From positions 6,973 through 70,972 of the forward strand of contig JAAOMT010000348.1 in NCBI GenBank assembly GCA_016748015.1: a DNA stretch of 64,000 nt, written 5' to 3'. Within the stretch, counting starts at the first letter, position 1. Each line of letters opens with the position of its first letter. The notes under the pieces are model-generated. The model was not told the origin of the DNA and did no database searches. It saw only the letters and a program-made list of their open reading frames with translations. Positions 1-11,099 of the stretch are shown in pieces. This DNA comes from Geosiphon pyriformis. Its lineage: Eukaryota > Glomeromycota > Glomeromycetes > Archaeosporales > Geosiphonaceae. The translations under genes were made by a program, and so were the position numbers.

Positions 1-171
1 AAAAAAAATTTACAAAAGAAATTATTAATTGAATTTCTGTTTATTATTTAAAAAACTTAACCAAAACTTTTAGATTCCAAAATCTTCAAAAATTACCAAT
101 ATTTTCAGCTATTAAGCATTAAGTTATAAGTTTATTATTTGTTTGAACATTCCAAATAATTATTTGTAATA
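1..171 (+). repeat. Partial 5' LTR of element D (family I)
   Basis: Matches the last ~170 bases of the family I LTRs ending at 23699 and 32832, including the TTATTTG...CAAATAATNATNTGTAAYA end. The LTR start lies outside the window. Confidence 0.8.
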
Positions 172-1495
172 TTTGATGTTCTTTGTAAAATATAATTTAA
201 CAGAAAACTAGTGTTAACAGCAATTATTCAGAAAAGTGGCAGAATCAGAAATAATAGAAACAAATTACTTAAAATTTGCAAAAGCTTTATTTTGACACAA
301 TTAAACTTACTTTGAACTGATCAGTGATAATTGGCCAACAAAATCAGCTTTTAATTGTTATGTTAACAAAAAAATTGTATACTACTTAAGAGACCAAAGA
401 AATCTAAAAGCCACTTTTAAGAATTTTTATAATAAATTATTACAAAGCACTACATTTTTATTAAATTATCTGTTTGCACTACTAATTACAAAAATAAACA
501 GAAAAATTAAAAAATACATCCAACAAAAATTTTTTATTACTTTTGCAAACAAAAAAAAAGGAAAATTAGAAATTTCAACAGGAAAATCAAAGAAAATATA
601 ATTGTCTACTTGGAAAAAACCAAGAGTTATTTATTTATTAACTTATCATATTACTACACACTTAAAAGTATTATCTACATAACATTAGCAATTACATTTA
701 CAACAGCTCAAAAACATTATTAGCAAGAATACTATTTTAAAATAAACAAAAAAAAAACAAATTATTAGGAATGTAAAGTAATTACTTTGAAAGATTTAAA
801 TCACAATTAACAATACTATTAAGACTTTGATTACTACCATTTTAACCAAATTTTGAATCTATTAGTCTTTGAAAAAAAACTAAATTAAAAGAAAAAAAAG
901 ATAATAATTAGGAAAGTAATTATTAAAATCTAATCTTAGATAACCCAGAAATACAAACTCCAATTGTTTAAACTCTGTAAAACCTGAACAATCTAAACCC
1001 TACTTCTATTTTTTAACAAAACTTATCTTCAGTTGATTATAATCAATTCACCAGTTGCATTAATTGCTATACAATAACAACAATTTTAACAATAATCTTA
1101 ACAACAATCACAACAATAATTATTACTTATACAAATAATATATGTACCAATTGCTAAATTAGAAAAATTCACTGGTAAAGAGAACAACACTTAAACATGG
1201 CTAAATGATATGAAAAAAACCATTACAACCAATGAATAGAATAATGCCAAAGCATTTTAAGCTATTTTGTACTTTTTCTAAAATACTGCTAATTTATAAT
1301 ACTAAAATTTGTCAACAAACTTCAAGATTTCAACATGTTCAAAACTGTATTTTTACAGTATTTTAGTAATAATAATAGCATAAATTGCTTGTTAATTAGC
1401 TTTATTACTATTAAATAAAGTAATATGGAAGCAGTTATTACTTATTTAAAATATTTTTACAGAAATTTATGCCAAATTTAAGTAATTAATGCTGG
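172..1495 (+). pseudogene. Element D gag, N-terminal and core part
   Basis: Starts at the primer-binding region (TTTGATGTTCTTTGTAAAA, a decayed TTTGGTGCTCYCTGTAAR). The Gag N-domain follows, then a Gln-rich linker (about 1070-1135) and the Gag core beginning near 1140 with the IAKLEKFTGKEN block seen in all families. Broken by many stops. The core stops abruptly at 1495, where B inserted, and resumes at 19692. Compare the intact-order copy in C at 23700-25300. Confidence 0.75.
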
Positions 1496-2347
1496 TGTTA
1501 TAGGTGATTATTTGGGGTCTTAGATCAAATAACAAACCCATAACTTGGTGCTCAAAAGCTATTTGCATTGTTAATAATAGTTTTAAGTAGTTGATATCTG
1601 AAGGTTTTTCCAAATGAGTCCTTTGTATAATGGACAGAGATTCTTTGTTAATAGTATTTGCAGTTTTTCTGTAAGTTGTTTCCCAATTTCTTTCTCAGCT
1701 TGGTGGCCAGATTTATTCTGGCAGTCATGCTCTTCTGGTAAGCTATTCAATAATATATATAATCCTACCCTTATTTTTGGGTCTTTTATCAGGCTATCAT
1801 GATGTCAATAACTCAGTGCTTTTAACCTTTAATCAATTAGTATACAATAATAAAATCAAAGAAAAAAATAAAAAAAATAAAGAAATGTAAAAAATTAAGT
1901 CAAGGCGAATTGCAAATTAGTATCCTGTCAATAGAGCTATTGTTCCAGTGTAGTTAAGTATTAATTATTATCAATATGAAGAGTTGATAGTGGAAGTGAG
2001 TTTAAGATAACAAATAGTTATTTATTGTGGTTTGGAAGGTTGTTTAGATCAAATCTAAACTGAGAGGTTTGTATTTTCAGCTTCTAATACTACTGCTATA
2101 TATACATAATTGAAATTTCTCAATTCCTCGATTCTTCATAACAGGAGTCTTGGAATTCCTGAAATTTTGCAATTTCTTTGAGAGGAATCCTGGAATTCTG
2201 AAATCCTGCAATTCCTTGTGTAAAAATTCTGTAATTCCTAGAATTCTGCAATTTCTGAGAGAAATTCTAGAATTTCACAATTACTACGTCTACTTCTGAT
2301 TGGCTAATAATTATGCTAATATATTTCTTATATTTCTATGAGTAACA
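1496..2347 (-). repeat. 3' LTR of element B (family I)
   Basis: On the plus strand it runs TGTTATAGG...GAGTAACA and pairs with 18829-19691. It contains the GAATTC-rich array (about 2120-2290) and a TATA-like stretch at 2096-2108, read leftwards. The difference between the two LTRs is mainly transitions plus small indels. Confidence 0.9.
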
Positions 2348-2509
2348 TTATTTCTTCCTTTTAATATTGAGCTCCATTGAAATCCAACTCTTTTAATTCT
2401 CCTTCTTGAAGTATTTCCTGAATTTTGTTTTCGAGAATTACTTGTGTTATTTGAGTCTGTAATTTTTCAAATTAAGCATTGGTGATCTTTCCCAATTGAT
2501 TACTGGTAA
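2348..2509 (-). pseudogene. Element B accessory coding region, C-terminal half
   Basis: Translates to a degenerate match of the E accessory product at 55434-55772 (ITNTQFEELQ and the NFDRAQY-like end). A's LTR at 2514 interrupts it; the N-terminal half continues at 10564. The purine-rich stretch beside the LTR (2348-2365 read leftwards, AAAAGGAAGAAATAA) is the likely polypurine tract. Confidence 0.7.
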
Positions 2510-2513
2510 CCAT

Positions 2514-3363
2514 TGTTATGCGATGGTTTTCTTAGTATATTTAATTGCCAATATCCCATTTTAATTGCAATCAGTCTCTCGTAAGTTCTTTAATTCTATT
2601 TGTGTGATAATGTTACTGTTATACTGAAGGCTTTCTCTTTAATGTCGCAATGTAGATTATTTTTCAATTTCTGATTGTTGTGTGTATTTATGTACTCCTT
2701 CTCAGAAGCTGAGCTGAAATCTATCCACTGTCTGGGGTCTTCTTTGAGGCTATCCTTGCAATTGCCTGATGTGTTTCTCTAATCTAAAAACACAGAATAT
2801 TAATAGTCTTTGGCGCTTTTCCTAATTCTCACAATAAAGCTTTTATCAATTAGTAACAATGTGAATAATCTTGATCAGGGATTATTTTTCCAAGGGATTC
2901 AGCTAATGAATAATAGTTTTATTCAATAAATAATACAAGTGAGTTTCTTACTACTTTGGAGTTATGATAATTCAGTTTTAAATATTCTTTTTTATTTTTT
3001 TTTGATTTAAAGGTACAATTTTAAAGTGGAGTTTGTTGGATAAATTGGATCTATTGCTTGATAAGTTATGATTTTTATTACTTGATTGACTTTTCTTAAT
3101 ATTAAAGCTACTGTATATATATATGTTTGTAGTTCTACAAGAAAACACATTGTAATACTTTCTTTTTAATATTTTAACCTGGTGTTTGCTGTTATCACCA
3201 GTTGGTGTTAGCTGCTATTGTGAACTGGTGCTTGCCACTATCACAAGATGGTGTTTACTACTATATTAATTATTATCTTTCTAAGATTATTACTGCACTA
3301 TATTATGATTGAATAGTTTATATTATTTTTATGATTCTTTTGCTAAATTCTTAAACCATAACA
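2514..3363 (-). repeat. 3' LTR of element A (family II)
   Basis: Paired with 9710-10559, same length. It has no recognisable similarity to the family I or III LTRs beyond the TGTTA...TAACA termini. A TATATATATATG stretch near 3114-3125 (leftward CATATATATATA) is a TATA-box candidate. Confidence 0.9.
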
Positions 3364-3380
3364 TTATCCCCTTCTTTTAA
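3364..3380 (-). other. Polypurine tract of element A
   Basis: Read on the minus strand this is AAAAGAAGGGGATAA directly before the 3' LTR, the position and composition expected for the plus-strand DNA primer of an LTR retrotransposon. Confidence 0.65.
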
Positions 3381-3679
3381 GAGTAAGCTCTGTCAAAATC
3401 GAAATTAATTTCTTCATTAAATTCTAAGTTACTATAGTGGTTCAATACTGTGTTATTAATTTGTTGTTGTAATTCTTGAAATTGCGAGTTAGTAAGTTGT
3501 TTAATACTGTTGATTGTTATTATGTTCATGGTTGAGTCCAACAATAGTTTGTGACAGTTTTCAAATGCTTTGAAAATTCTGTAAACTGTTTTTGAATGAA
3601 ATGTAGTATTGGTTTTTCCAAAGTGGCCTGAATGAATATCTGAGTGCATGTTAAATAAGATAGTTTTTTTTTCATCCAT
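3377..3679 (-). pseudogene. Element A fused integrase zinc-binding stub plus accessory region
   Basis: Open 100-codon frame. Residues 1-22 match the start of the integrase H2C2 region (compare ETILFNMHSNPTAGHF in B). From about residue 23 (near position 3613) it matches instead the accessory product: TNTTFHSKTVYR aligns with TNTCYKLRAVFR of F, and QLTNSQFQELQQQI with ITNTQFEELQNKI of E, ending NFDFDRAYS. So H2C2 is joined in frame to the accessory segment, and the DD35E core and C-terminal integrase domain (over 1 kb in B) are deleted. Confidence 0.75.
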
Positions 3680-3888
3680 GGTTATAACTCTTAATGAATT
3701 ATCTGAATTTTGTCGATTTCGGTAATAAAGTATGTGATTTTGGATGAAATAGTGTTTTGCTAATTTTTAGAGTTTAATTAGCTTTTTTACTGGCATTTCT
3801 TTGTCTATTTGTAGTGTTTCCAAGTATTGACTGAGGTTTTTGTAAAGGTAGTTGTTTATTGTTATTGTGGTGGGTGGGTTGGTGATTT

Positions 3889-4641
3889 TTATGTATGTCT
3901 TATTCTTGACAAACAGTCAACATTAGCATTTTTGGTACCTTTTTTGTATTTGATAATATAATTGTATAGTGCTAACATTTGTGACCATCTGGCATATTTT
4001 CTTTTTAGCACTTTCTTGTTATTTAACCAGACCAGATCTCTATGATCTGTAATAATCTCAAAGGATTGGTACTGTAAATATGTGTCAAAGTGAACACAAC
4101 TCCAGACTACTGCTAAGCATTCAAGTTTGTGTGCTGCGTAGTTTTGCTCTGCCATACTGAGACTTCTGCTGGCATAAGCAATTATATGTTCTCTTCCATT
4201 ATTATCTTTTTATAACAGAATGGTTCTAAGTCCAGTTCCAAAGACATCTGTGGCCAAAATGAATTTCTTGTTGAAATTCAGATAGATTATTATTGGTAAT
4301 TCAATGAGGTTTTGTCTAAGGTACTCAAAAGCTTTTTGTTGTGCTTTAGTCTATTCAAATTTCACATTTTTGGATAGTAGGTAATTAAGGAGTTTAACAA
4401 TGTTTGAAAAGTTTTCTACAAAGCAGTAGTAGTAAGATACGAGTTCTAAAAAACTTCTAACTTCTGAAACATTTTGAGATACTGGAAAATTTTTTACTTT
4501 GTCTATTTTTGATGGATCTGGTTTTATTCTATCTTTTTCAACTATGTATCCTAAAAATGCTAGCTCATTTTTCCCAAAAAAACATTTTTCTAGATTTAGT
4601 TTAAGTCCAGCATGTCTCAATCTCTTAAAAACTTGTTGCAA
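3889..4641 (-). pseudogene. Element A RT connection and RNase H
   Basis: Two open blocks in one frame: 4641-4351 holds the RT palm/thumb continuation (LKLNLEKCFFGKNELAFLG, then YYYCFVENFSNI), and 4155-3889 the RNase H end with the ITDHRDL motif intact (third acidic residue) and the LNNKKVLKRKYARW signature. The first RNase H Asp lies in the intervening TDVFG at about 4245. This frame differs from the upstream RT frame by a one-base loss near 4642, inside the HLQYLQQVF stretch of relatives. Confidence 0.8.
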
Positions 4642-5411
4642 TATTGGAGATGATCCGTGAATTTTGACAAGAAAACATTTGTATCATTCAAGTAGACAAC
4701 AATAGATTGGCACAGGATTCTGAAATAAATTATATCCATTAGTCTTTGGAATGTCACAGAAATGTTTATCAATCCAAATAGCATTACATTGAACTCATAA
4801 TTGCCATTTTGTGTTGTGAATGCTGTTTTATGCCTGTTCTTTGGGTCCATTTCCACTTGCCAGTACCCACTGGTCAAATCAAGTGTAGAAAACCATTTTG
4901 CTTCTTCAAAAATGTCAAAGATTTTGTCAATTAACAGTATTGGGTATGAGTCTTTGGTTGTTTTGCTGTTTAATTTGTGATAGTCGATGCAAAATCTAAT
5001 TTTTCTGTTCTTTTTCCTTACTAAAACAACTGGTAAGAACCATGAACTCATTAATGGTTGGATTATTCCTTTTTCCAATATGCTTTGGACTTTTTCTTTG
5101 ATAAAATTATGCTTCATTAGTAGGACATGGTAAGCACATTGTTTTTCAGGTCTGGTGTCTCCAGTGGGAATTTGGTATTGAACCAAGTTGGTTCTTCCAA
5201 ATTCACTATTTTGTGAAAATATATCAAAGTATTTTAAAATTAATGCTTTTAATTGTTGTTGTTGGTTAGGATCTATTGTTCCAATGTTTAATTTGGCCAA
5301 TTCTTCTGGCATAAATTGATAGCATTCCAACGGTTGCTGCCAATTTATTGAAGTGAGTTCATAATAGAGGGTAATTTCTGGGAAATTTAGAATTTTTTGT
5401 GGTGTTGACAC
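4617..5411 (-). pseudogene. Element A reverse transcriptase, N-terminal two thirds
   Basis: Open frame of 264 codons. Residues 40-90 are the conserved PR-RT linker (LNIGTIDPNQQQQLKALI), then FCIDYHKLN (140-148), motif A STLDLTSGYWQV with catalytic Asp178, motif B LFGLINISVTFQ (211-222) and motif C YLND (240-243). The first Asp of the expected YLDD is Asn. The frame is lost at residue ~257 by a single-base deletion. The upstream boundary is only a stop; the same frame carries dUTPase, protease and Gag. Confidence 0.85.
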
Positions 5412-5501
5412 GTTTTCTAGTTCTGTTCCAAGGTATCTAATAATGGTATCTTCCAGAATGCAGACGGATTCTTCTGTGGTGTTTGTGATAAGAATTTTTA
5501 T

Positions 5502-6143
5502 CTATTGAGCTTTATTAGTTGGAATAAAAAGGTTAATAAGTCCTATGAAAAACTGTTGGCAAGTTTCTGAGTAGGGCTCAAATATTAGGTCTTTTTCTTT
5601 AATTGTCTTTTTTATTCTTATTTCTGATTTTCTATATAGTAGGAGTGTGATGGACCACTCAGTTTTAATTACTTTGTCTTTTTTCTCTATTGTTTCAGCA
5701 AAATTCACTTCAATTCCTTTTTCTGTTGATCTAAAATCAAAAGTTCCTTTTGTTGTTTGTAACAATTCCTCACGATTTTTCACTAACATGAATTTCCCAA
5801 TTTTTACCAATAGTAAGAAAATTGCTTGTGCAATTTTTTCCTTAGATTCAATGGTATAAGGCTTTTCTGAATTGTTCTGTAGCAAAACCATCAAATTTCC
5901 AGTGTATCTGGAGTCAATTACTTCTCCTTGAACACTTATTCCTTTTTTCACGAGACTTGATTGCAATACTATTTGAATTATTATTCCTGGTGGAATTTCA
6001 ACCACTATTTTCAGGTTGATTTTGGTGATGCTTCTGGGTGGTAATGTTGTGGATTTGTCTTCTGGATAATGTAGATCGAATTCAGTGTCAGTTGGATGAG
6101 CTCTTTTGGGTATTATTCCTAAGTGCCCGTTGTCAAAGTATTA
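5502..6143 (-). pseudogene. Element A dUTPase and following domain
   Basis: Frame opens at about 6143, upstream of the first Met at 6005. Motif 1 reads TDTEFDL (consensus AGFDL, Gly changed to Glu), motif 2 QSSLVKKG, motif 3 GEVIDSRYTGN with the catalytic Asp and stacking Tyr kept, motif 4 KIAQAIF, and motif 5 is degraded (TFDFRSTEK). This order is that of trimeric dUTPases, which hydrolyse dUTP to dUMP and pyrophosphate. The rest (to 5502) is the conserved post-dUTPase domain, ending at a stop after FIPTNKAQ. Likely inactive because of motif 1. Confidence 0.75.
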
Positions 6144-6990
6144 GATGTCAATCACCTGTTTTAGGTCAGTATAGACTACAAATTTTTCTGACTCAGGACT
6201 GTCAGGTGAGTCTTGTTGATTTATTGATTGATTTTGAGACTGCTGATTCTCAATTCCCATTTTTTTTTCTAAGTCTCTTTCATCTTGACATTTTTCACAG
6301 CACTGATTTTGGCATAAGATAAGATAGTTTTTACAGAGGTAAATGTTAATTTGAGTGAGGTATTGTTCTTGCTCTTGTTAAATGGGGCATAGTTGTTGGT
6401 AGTAGTTCTGGAATTCATCTACTGAGTCAAACATATTGTAGTTAGTGATTTCATTGGCTACTTCAGCTGACTCTTTTCAATGTCGTATTTCTTCGGCAGT
6501 TCCTCCTCTTACTTTGGCCTGTACAGTGTTGTACAACTTGTCTTTGTTGTGTGAGTAGTGCTGTAGTCTTTTTAATGCTCTGTTGAATGCTGCTTTGAAC
6601 AGCATTCCTTCTCTTATCCAGTTACAGATGAGGATTGTGCATTGGCAAGTTGTGTCACATGTTTTTCCTCTGCCTAATATGTCGTTTCAGTTACACCCTC
6701 TTGGTAATAGTTCTACACAAGTGAAGCATGGTTCCTTATCCCATTTTCCGTGTCTTTCTGAATAACTGTATTTTTCTTTGTTACAATGATTACAATAGTA
6801 GTGGGTAAGATTTCTTGGGTCTTTATCTGGTGTGCTACATGCTATCATAGACAAAAGTTTTTTTTTGCAAACTGAGCATTCTAGCTTTGGTTTGCATTAC
6901 TAGTGGTTTTTTTGTAGACTTACCTGGTTCCATTCGGATTTTTTTTTACTGGTTCATATTGGTACAGCTGGTAGTCCTGTTCTTTAGTCA
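6144..6990 (-). pseudogene. Element A Cys-rich domain region
   Basis: Degenerate counterpart of the Cys-rich block seen better in B (15000-15660) and E (50590-51280): CSVCKKKL near 6865-6890, YYCNHC near 6780-6800, CFTCVELLPRG near 6700-6730, GKTCDTTCQC near 6640-6670, and a second cluster CQNQCCEKCQ near 6285-6320. Function unknown; the CxxC spacing suggests zinc binding. Stops and frame changes throughout. Confidence 0.6.
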
Positions 6991-7099
6991 TCAGCCCAAG
7001 AGAGTTGATAGGTTTCGATGGCTGGTAGTGCTGGATTTTCCTTAAATTCAAAGGTAAGTCTTTAGTTGGTGCTGGGTTTTTGGAAGTGGCCACAGATGG

Positions 7100-7590
7100 C
7101 TGAAATTCTGGCCTGGTGGCTATTATAATTGATCAGAAACTCTTGGGTGGTCCAGTTTAAGATGGTGTTGGCTTTTGTTAGCCAGTCATTCCCTACTAAT
7201 GCTTGATATTGTGTAGTGTCCATTATTAATACTTTTGTAGATATTACTATGCTGTTAATTTTGAAAGGAAATGAGTTGATTTTGCCATAAAGCAGCTTTG
7301 TACTTCCATCAGCTATTATAATTTAGGACATTGCAGCACAATCAACTTTGAAACCCAGTTGGTTTACTAGTTGAAGCATTACAATGCTTCTAGTGGATTT
7401 GTTATCTAAGATAAGTTTGATTGGGGTATTGTTTACAGTGGCTTCTGTATATATAGCAGTGATTGGGTGTTTTTTGTCCAATGCTGTTCCACTGAACATA
7501 GCCTCGTTTTCCTCTAATTCAAAAGGAAAAATAGCTGCAAGGCTGCTATTTTCAGTAGCAATTGCTGGTAGTATTGTTTGGCTCAATTTG
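7100..7590 (-). pseudogene. Element A retropepsin (protease)
   Basis: Open block 7586-7323 contains SSLAAIFPFELEENEAMFSG, TAIYTEA and the active-site region KLILDNKSTRSIV. The catalytic Asp remains, but the usual DSG triad is DNK. After one stop the frame continues with IIADGSTKLLYGKI, the flap region, then TTQYQALVGNDWL (about 7165-7215), the block that closes the protease in all families here. It would process the polyprotein. Confidence 0.8.
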
Positions 7591-7937
7591 TTGGAGGAAT
7601 TTTCGGTTCTGTTTATGTTTCTACTATCATTGTTTCTGATGATCAGATTTTCTGGTATATTAAGATAAGTTTGTTGATAATTTTGGTAGTTTAGATTGGT
7701 TTGCTAACTGGTTCTAGCGCAGTTTGGATTCTTCTGGACCAATGCATTCTGGTTCTACATGGGCTGATTTCAGAGCTTAGAACACTAATTTGGGTTGGCT
7801 ATTATGGGCTGTTGCTGGTAAGTTCTTTGATTTTGATACATGGTGGGATATTGGTATGGTATTGGCGTGTACTGGTTTCTGGGCATTTGAGGTGGCATGT
7901 AATAATTATTTTTGCATGCTTCCTGCATCATTCACGT

Positions 7938-9068
7938 TCAACATTGATTAATCAAATGTCTTATGTATTTGCAAAAATTACAGGTACACATTTCTGTTTT
8001 GAATTCCTGGTGTGACAAGTAATTATTTCGACTGTTGCTGACTTCTTGGCTGCATCTTTGGAGTAGTTGGTATGTATTTTTTCTTGGATCTAGAATGAAG
8101 TAACTTTCTATTTTCTTAGAGAGTTCTTTCTCTAATTGCATTACTCTTTTCTTTAATGTTTCTGTCTTATTTTCCTCTATTATCATGTTAATCATTTGAC
8201 TATGGTTAGCTTCTTTTTCAGCCAATTCAAGGGCTCTGGCGAGTGTAATGGCTTCTGGTAAGGAATTAGGGTAGGCAGGGTGTACTCTTCCTAAAATGCT
8301 GCCTTTTAATTCTCTAATAAACTGATTTAAAACCTAAAGATCAGTGTAGTATTTTTGTTCAATCACTTCAATTTAATGGCGAATTTGATTGAATTGAGCA
8401 AGGTATTAGGTGACAGTTTTACTGGTACCTTGCTTGATAGTATTGAATTTGTTCTGTAGTTGGATTATAGCATTTAGGTCACTAAAATACTTCTGAAGTG
8501 TATTTTTAAATTCAGTGAAGCTTGTGGGTTTTGTTTCCAGGCTTTGATACCATGAGTCGACTGTGCCTTTTAGGAAGAAAGATAATGTTTGAATTGCTCT
8601 TTGGTTGTTCCAGTTATTTGCCTGGATGGCTTTTTGCACTTCTTTGAGCCATGTGTATATGTCTGTTTCTTCTTTTTCTCCTGAGAAATCTGTTAGTTTT
8701 GCAATGTATGATGTGGCCATTTTGTCGCCATTTTCTGCTAGTGGGCTTATTGGTCTAAGAGAAGGTGAGATGATATTTCCTTGAATGTTTCTAAAGATGG
8801 CTTCTCTTATATCCAGTTCTTCTTCTTGATTACGAGTTTCTTGATTTCTGAACTGGCTGCTTGTTTCAATAACCAGTCTTGTGATTGTTTTTTTGCTGGT
8901 CTCTTTTTCAGATTTTGATTCAGACTTCTCTTCATGGTTTTCAAACTCCATTCCAAATTTTGGCTGAAAAAGAGGGTTTTGGAATAGCAATGAATATCCT
9001 TCTGTAATTGGTATGTCTCCCCAGTTATATTGTTTAATTTTATCAGTATAATTAGGAGTTCTTGGCAT
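7938..9068 (-). pseudogene. Element A Gag core with CCHC zinc knuckle
   Basis: Open blocks 9068-8406 and 8225-7938 in one frame. The first has a charged N-terminal linker and then the core MATSYIAKLTDFSGEKEE, TYTWLKEVQKAI-type capsid fold region with FLKGTVDSWYQSLE, typical of Ty3/gypsy Gag. The second has a coiled-coil-like stretch (KETLKKRVMQLEKELSKKIE) and ends in an intact CX2CX4HX4C knuckle (7941-7982). A few stops (for example near 8400 and 8330) interrupt it. Confidence 0.85.
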
Positions 9069-9171
9069 TTGTGGAGTTGATGTTGATAATGATGCAGCTC
9101 CTAATGGAATCTGTATCTTATTTTCTGGTGAAAAATGGTATAATTTATTTTTTGGTAAAAAATGATATGAT

Positions 9172-9627
9172 TTATTTTCTGGTGAATAAATACGTTGTTT
9201 TTTTTATTGATTGAGTAACAATTTTCTTTGGTATTTGAGCAAGTGTTCTTAGTTTTTGCTGGTTACTTTCCTGATTAGTTTCTAAATTTTTTTTGGTTTT
9301 GTTGGCATGTTCCCTAGTGTTTCCTGTAGATATTAAAAAATTTTTGTTGGCGTATTGCTCAATTTCTCGATAAATTTTGACAATAGTTGTGGCTATTACT
9401 GCTACTTTTTTTGTAGTGTATTGTGATAATTCTCTATACAATCCAAGTTTTGTGTCATGTGGTTCTTCTTTCTTTCCTATATAATAATTTATTTTGGCAT
9501 TGATATAATAAGTGAGAGCAGATTCTACTAGACAACACCCTTCTGATAATCCAAGATTACTTTGATTTTGTGTGTAAATAGCACAGCAGAATTCAAGAAC
9601 AGTAAGATTAGGGGTTTTTGTCACCAT
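9172..9627 (-). pseudogene. Element A Gag N-terminal domain
   Basis: Open 151-codon frame starting MVTKTPNLTVLEFCC about 80 nt inside the 5' LTR. It has a counterpart in F (about 37950-38340: VTTPNTITLKYY...) and in family I (LEFAKFLF... blocks), so it is a conserved Gag N-domain rather than a chance frame. It is in a different frame from the Gag core, so an indel lies near 9070-9180. No known domain recognised. Confidence 0.7.
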
Positions 9628-9689
9628 TTTTGTCTCTTCCTTTTTAGCAATAAATTATTGCTAATTATTATTTCTTTTTTGATTTTCTT

Positions 9690-9709
9690 TTTTTGTAGGG
9701 TTCACTAAA
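9690..9709 (-). other. Primer-binding site of element A
   Basis: Read leftwards from the LTR: TTTAGTGAACCCTACAAAAA. With one G-to-A change it would be TGGTGAACCCTAC, complementary to a tRNA 3' end (GGGTTCACCA). The tRNA is not identified. Confidence 0.5.
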
Positions 9710-10559
9710 TGTTATGGAATGGTTTTCTTGGTATATTTAATTGCCGATATCCCATTTTAATTACAATTAGTCTCTCGTGAGTTCCTCAATTCTATTTGTG
9801 TGATAATATTACTGTTATACTGAAGGCTTTTTCTTTAATGTTACAATGTAAGTTATTTCTCAATTCCTGATTGTTGTGTGTGTTTATGTACTCCTTCTCA
9901 GAGGCTAAACTGAAATCTACCCACTGTCTGGGATTTTTTCTAAGGCTATTTTTGCAATTGTCTGAGGTGTTTCTCTAATCTAGAAACATGGAATGTTAAT
10001 AGCCTTTGGCATTTTTTCTAATTCTTACAATAAAGCTTTTATCAATTAGTAACAACATGAATAATCTTGATCAGAGATTATTCTTTCAAGGAATTCAGCT
10101 GATGAATGATAGTTTCATTCAATAAATAATACAAGTGAGTTTCTTACTACTTTGGAATTGTGATAATTCAGTTTTAAATATTTTTTTTCATTTCTTTTTG
10201 ATTTAAAGGTATAATTTTAAAGTAGAGTTTGTTGGATAAATTGGATCTATTGCTTGATAAGTTATGATTTTTATTACTTGATTGACTTTTCTTAATATTA
10301 AAGCTACTGTATATATATATGTTTGTAGTTCTACAAGAAAACACATTGTAATACTTTCTTTTTGATATTTCAATCTGGTGTTTGCTGCTATCATTAGTTG
10401 GTGTTGACTGCTATTGTGAACTGGTGCTTGTTATTATCACAAGATGGTGTTTGCTACTATATTAATCATTATCTTTCTAAGATTATTATTGCACTATATT
10501 ATGATTAAACAGTTTATATTATTTTTATGATTTTTTTGCTAAATTTTTAAACCATAACA
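9710..10559 (-). repeat. 5' LTR of element A (family II)
   Basis: TGTTATGGAATGG...CCATAACA, 850 bp, paired with 2514-3363. The right flank CTAT (10560-10563) is the target-duplication partner of CCAT at 2510-2513. Confidence 0.9.
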
Positions 10560-10563
10560 CTAT

Positions 10564-10800
10564 ATCCATTGCTTTGTTGAGTAAAATTTTTGGTTAATCC
10601 TGAAATGCTGTGTGTATTCAGTATATAGCTCGAGCTTGTATGGATAAGTTGTTTTTTCCCACAAAATGTTTTAGTTGTTGTAGTATTGTTGTGTCAAATA
10701 ACTGCTTTGTTTTATCCATATATAAGTTCTGAATATTCACATATTGTCCCAAGTAAAAATAACAATAGTTTCTTGGAAATTGTTGTATTCACCAATTCCA
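10564..10800 (-). pseudogene. Element B accessory coding region, N-terminal half
   Basis: Continues across the A insertion from 2509. Minus-strand translation matches YIDKTKQLF and LEQFVEKNNL-type segments of E's product. Upstream, to about 11100, is the spacer after integrase, with Gln-rich stretches (compare TQQLFQLIQQQEMEI in E at 55230-55290). Confidence 0.65.
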
Positions 10801-11099
10801 AGTTTCTTTAATCAACTCTTGGTATATTGACTCTTTTGTCAATTCTTTTATTGCCAATTTTATTTTTGCAATGATTTTGTCGATGGTATTTTCTGGTTTC
10901 TTCTGTTTTCTGTGTTGTAATGTCTTTCTAGTATCTTGATATCAAATGGTTTGTTGATTGATTGTAATTTCCATTTCTTGGTGTTGGATCAATTAAAAGA
11001 GTTGTTGTGCTAGTAAGTGAATATTGTCTGTAATTTCCATTTTTCTGATATTTTCTATCACATTTATCATGTCTTTATATATTCTTTTAATGGATCAAT

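Larger units (their letters stand above)
2514..10559 (-). mobile_element. Element A: family II Ty3/gypsy element lacking integrase core
   Basis: LTRs of 850 bp each (2514-3363 and 9710-10559), TGTTATG...CATAACA. Flanking CCAT (2510-2513) and CTAT (10560-10563) fit a 4-bp target duplication with one C/T change. At 8,046 bp it is ~2 kb shorter than family I elements because the integrase core is missing. Gag core, protease, dUTPase and RT lie in one frame, broken by stops. Sampled LTR ends differ by roughly 10%, nearly all transitions, by eye. It is the youngest insertion in the A-in-B-in-D nest. Confidence 0.9.

Noticed and set aside
1614-1802. Small plus-strand frame (and its twin at 18947-19135) inside an LTR
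   Set aside because: It lies in both LTRs of B, opposite to the element's direction; it follows LTR conservation rather than codon conservation, and the two differ at many residues.
7384-8015. Plus-strand hydrophobic frames opposite the A protease and Gag tail
   Set aside because: Antisense shadows of the retropepsin and Gag region; hydrophobicity comes from reading AT-rich coding DNA backwards.
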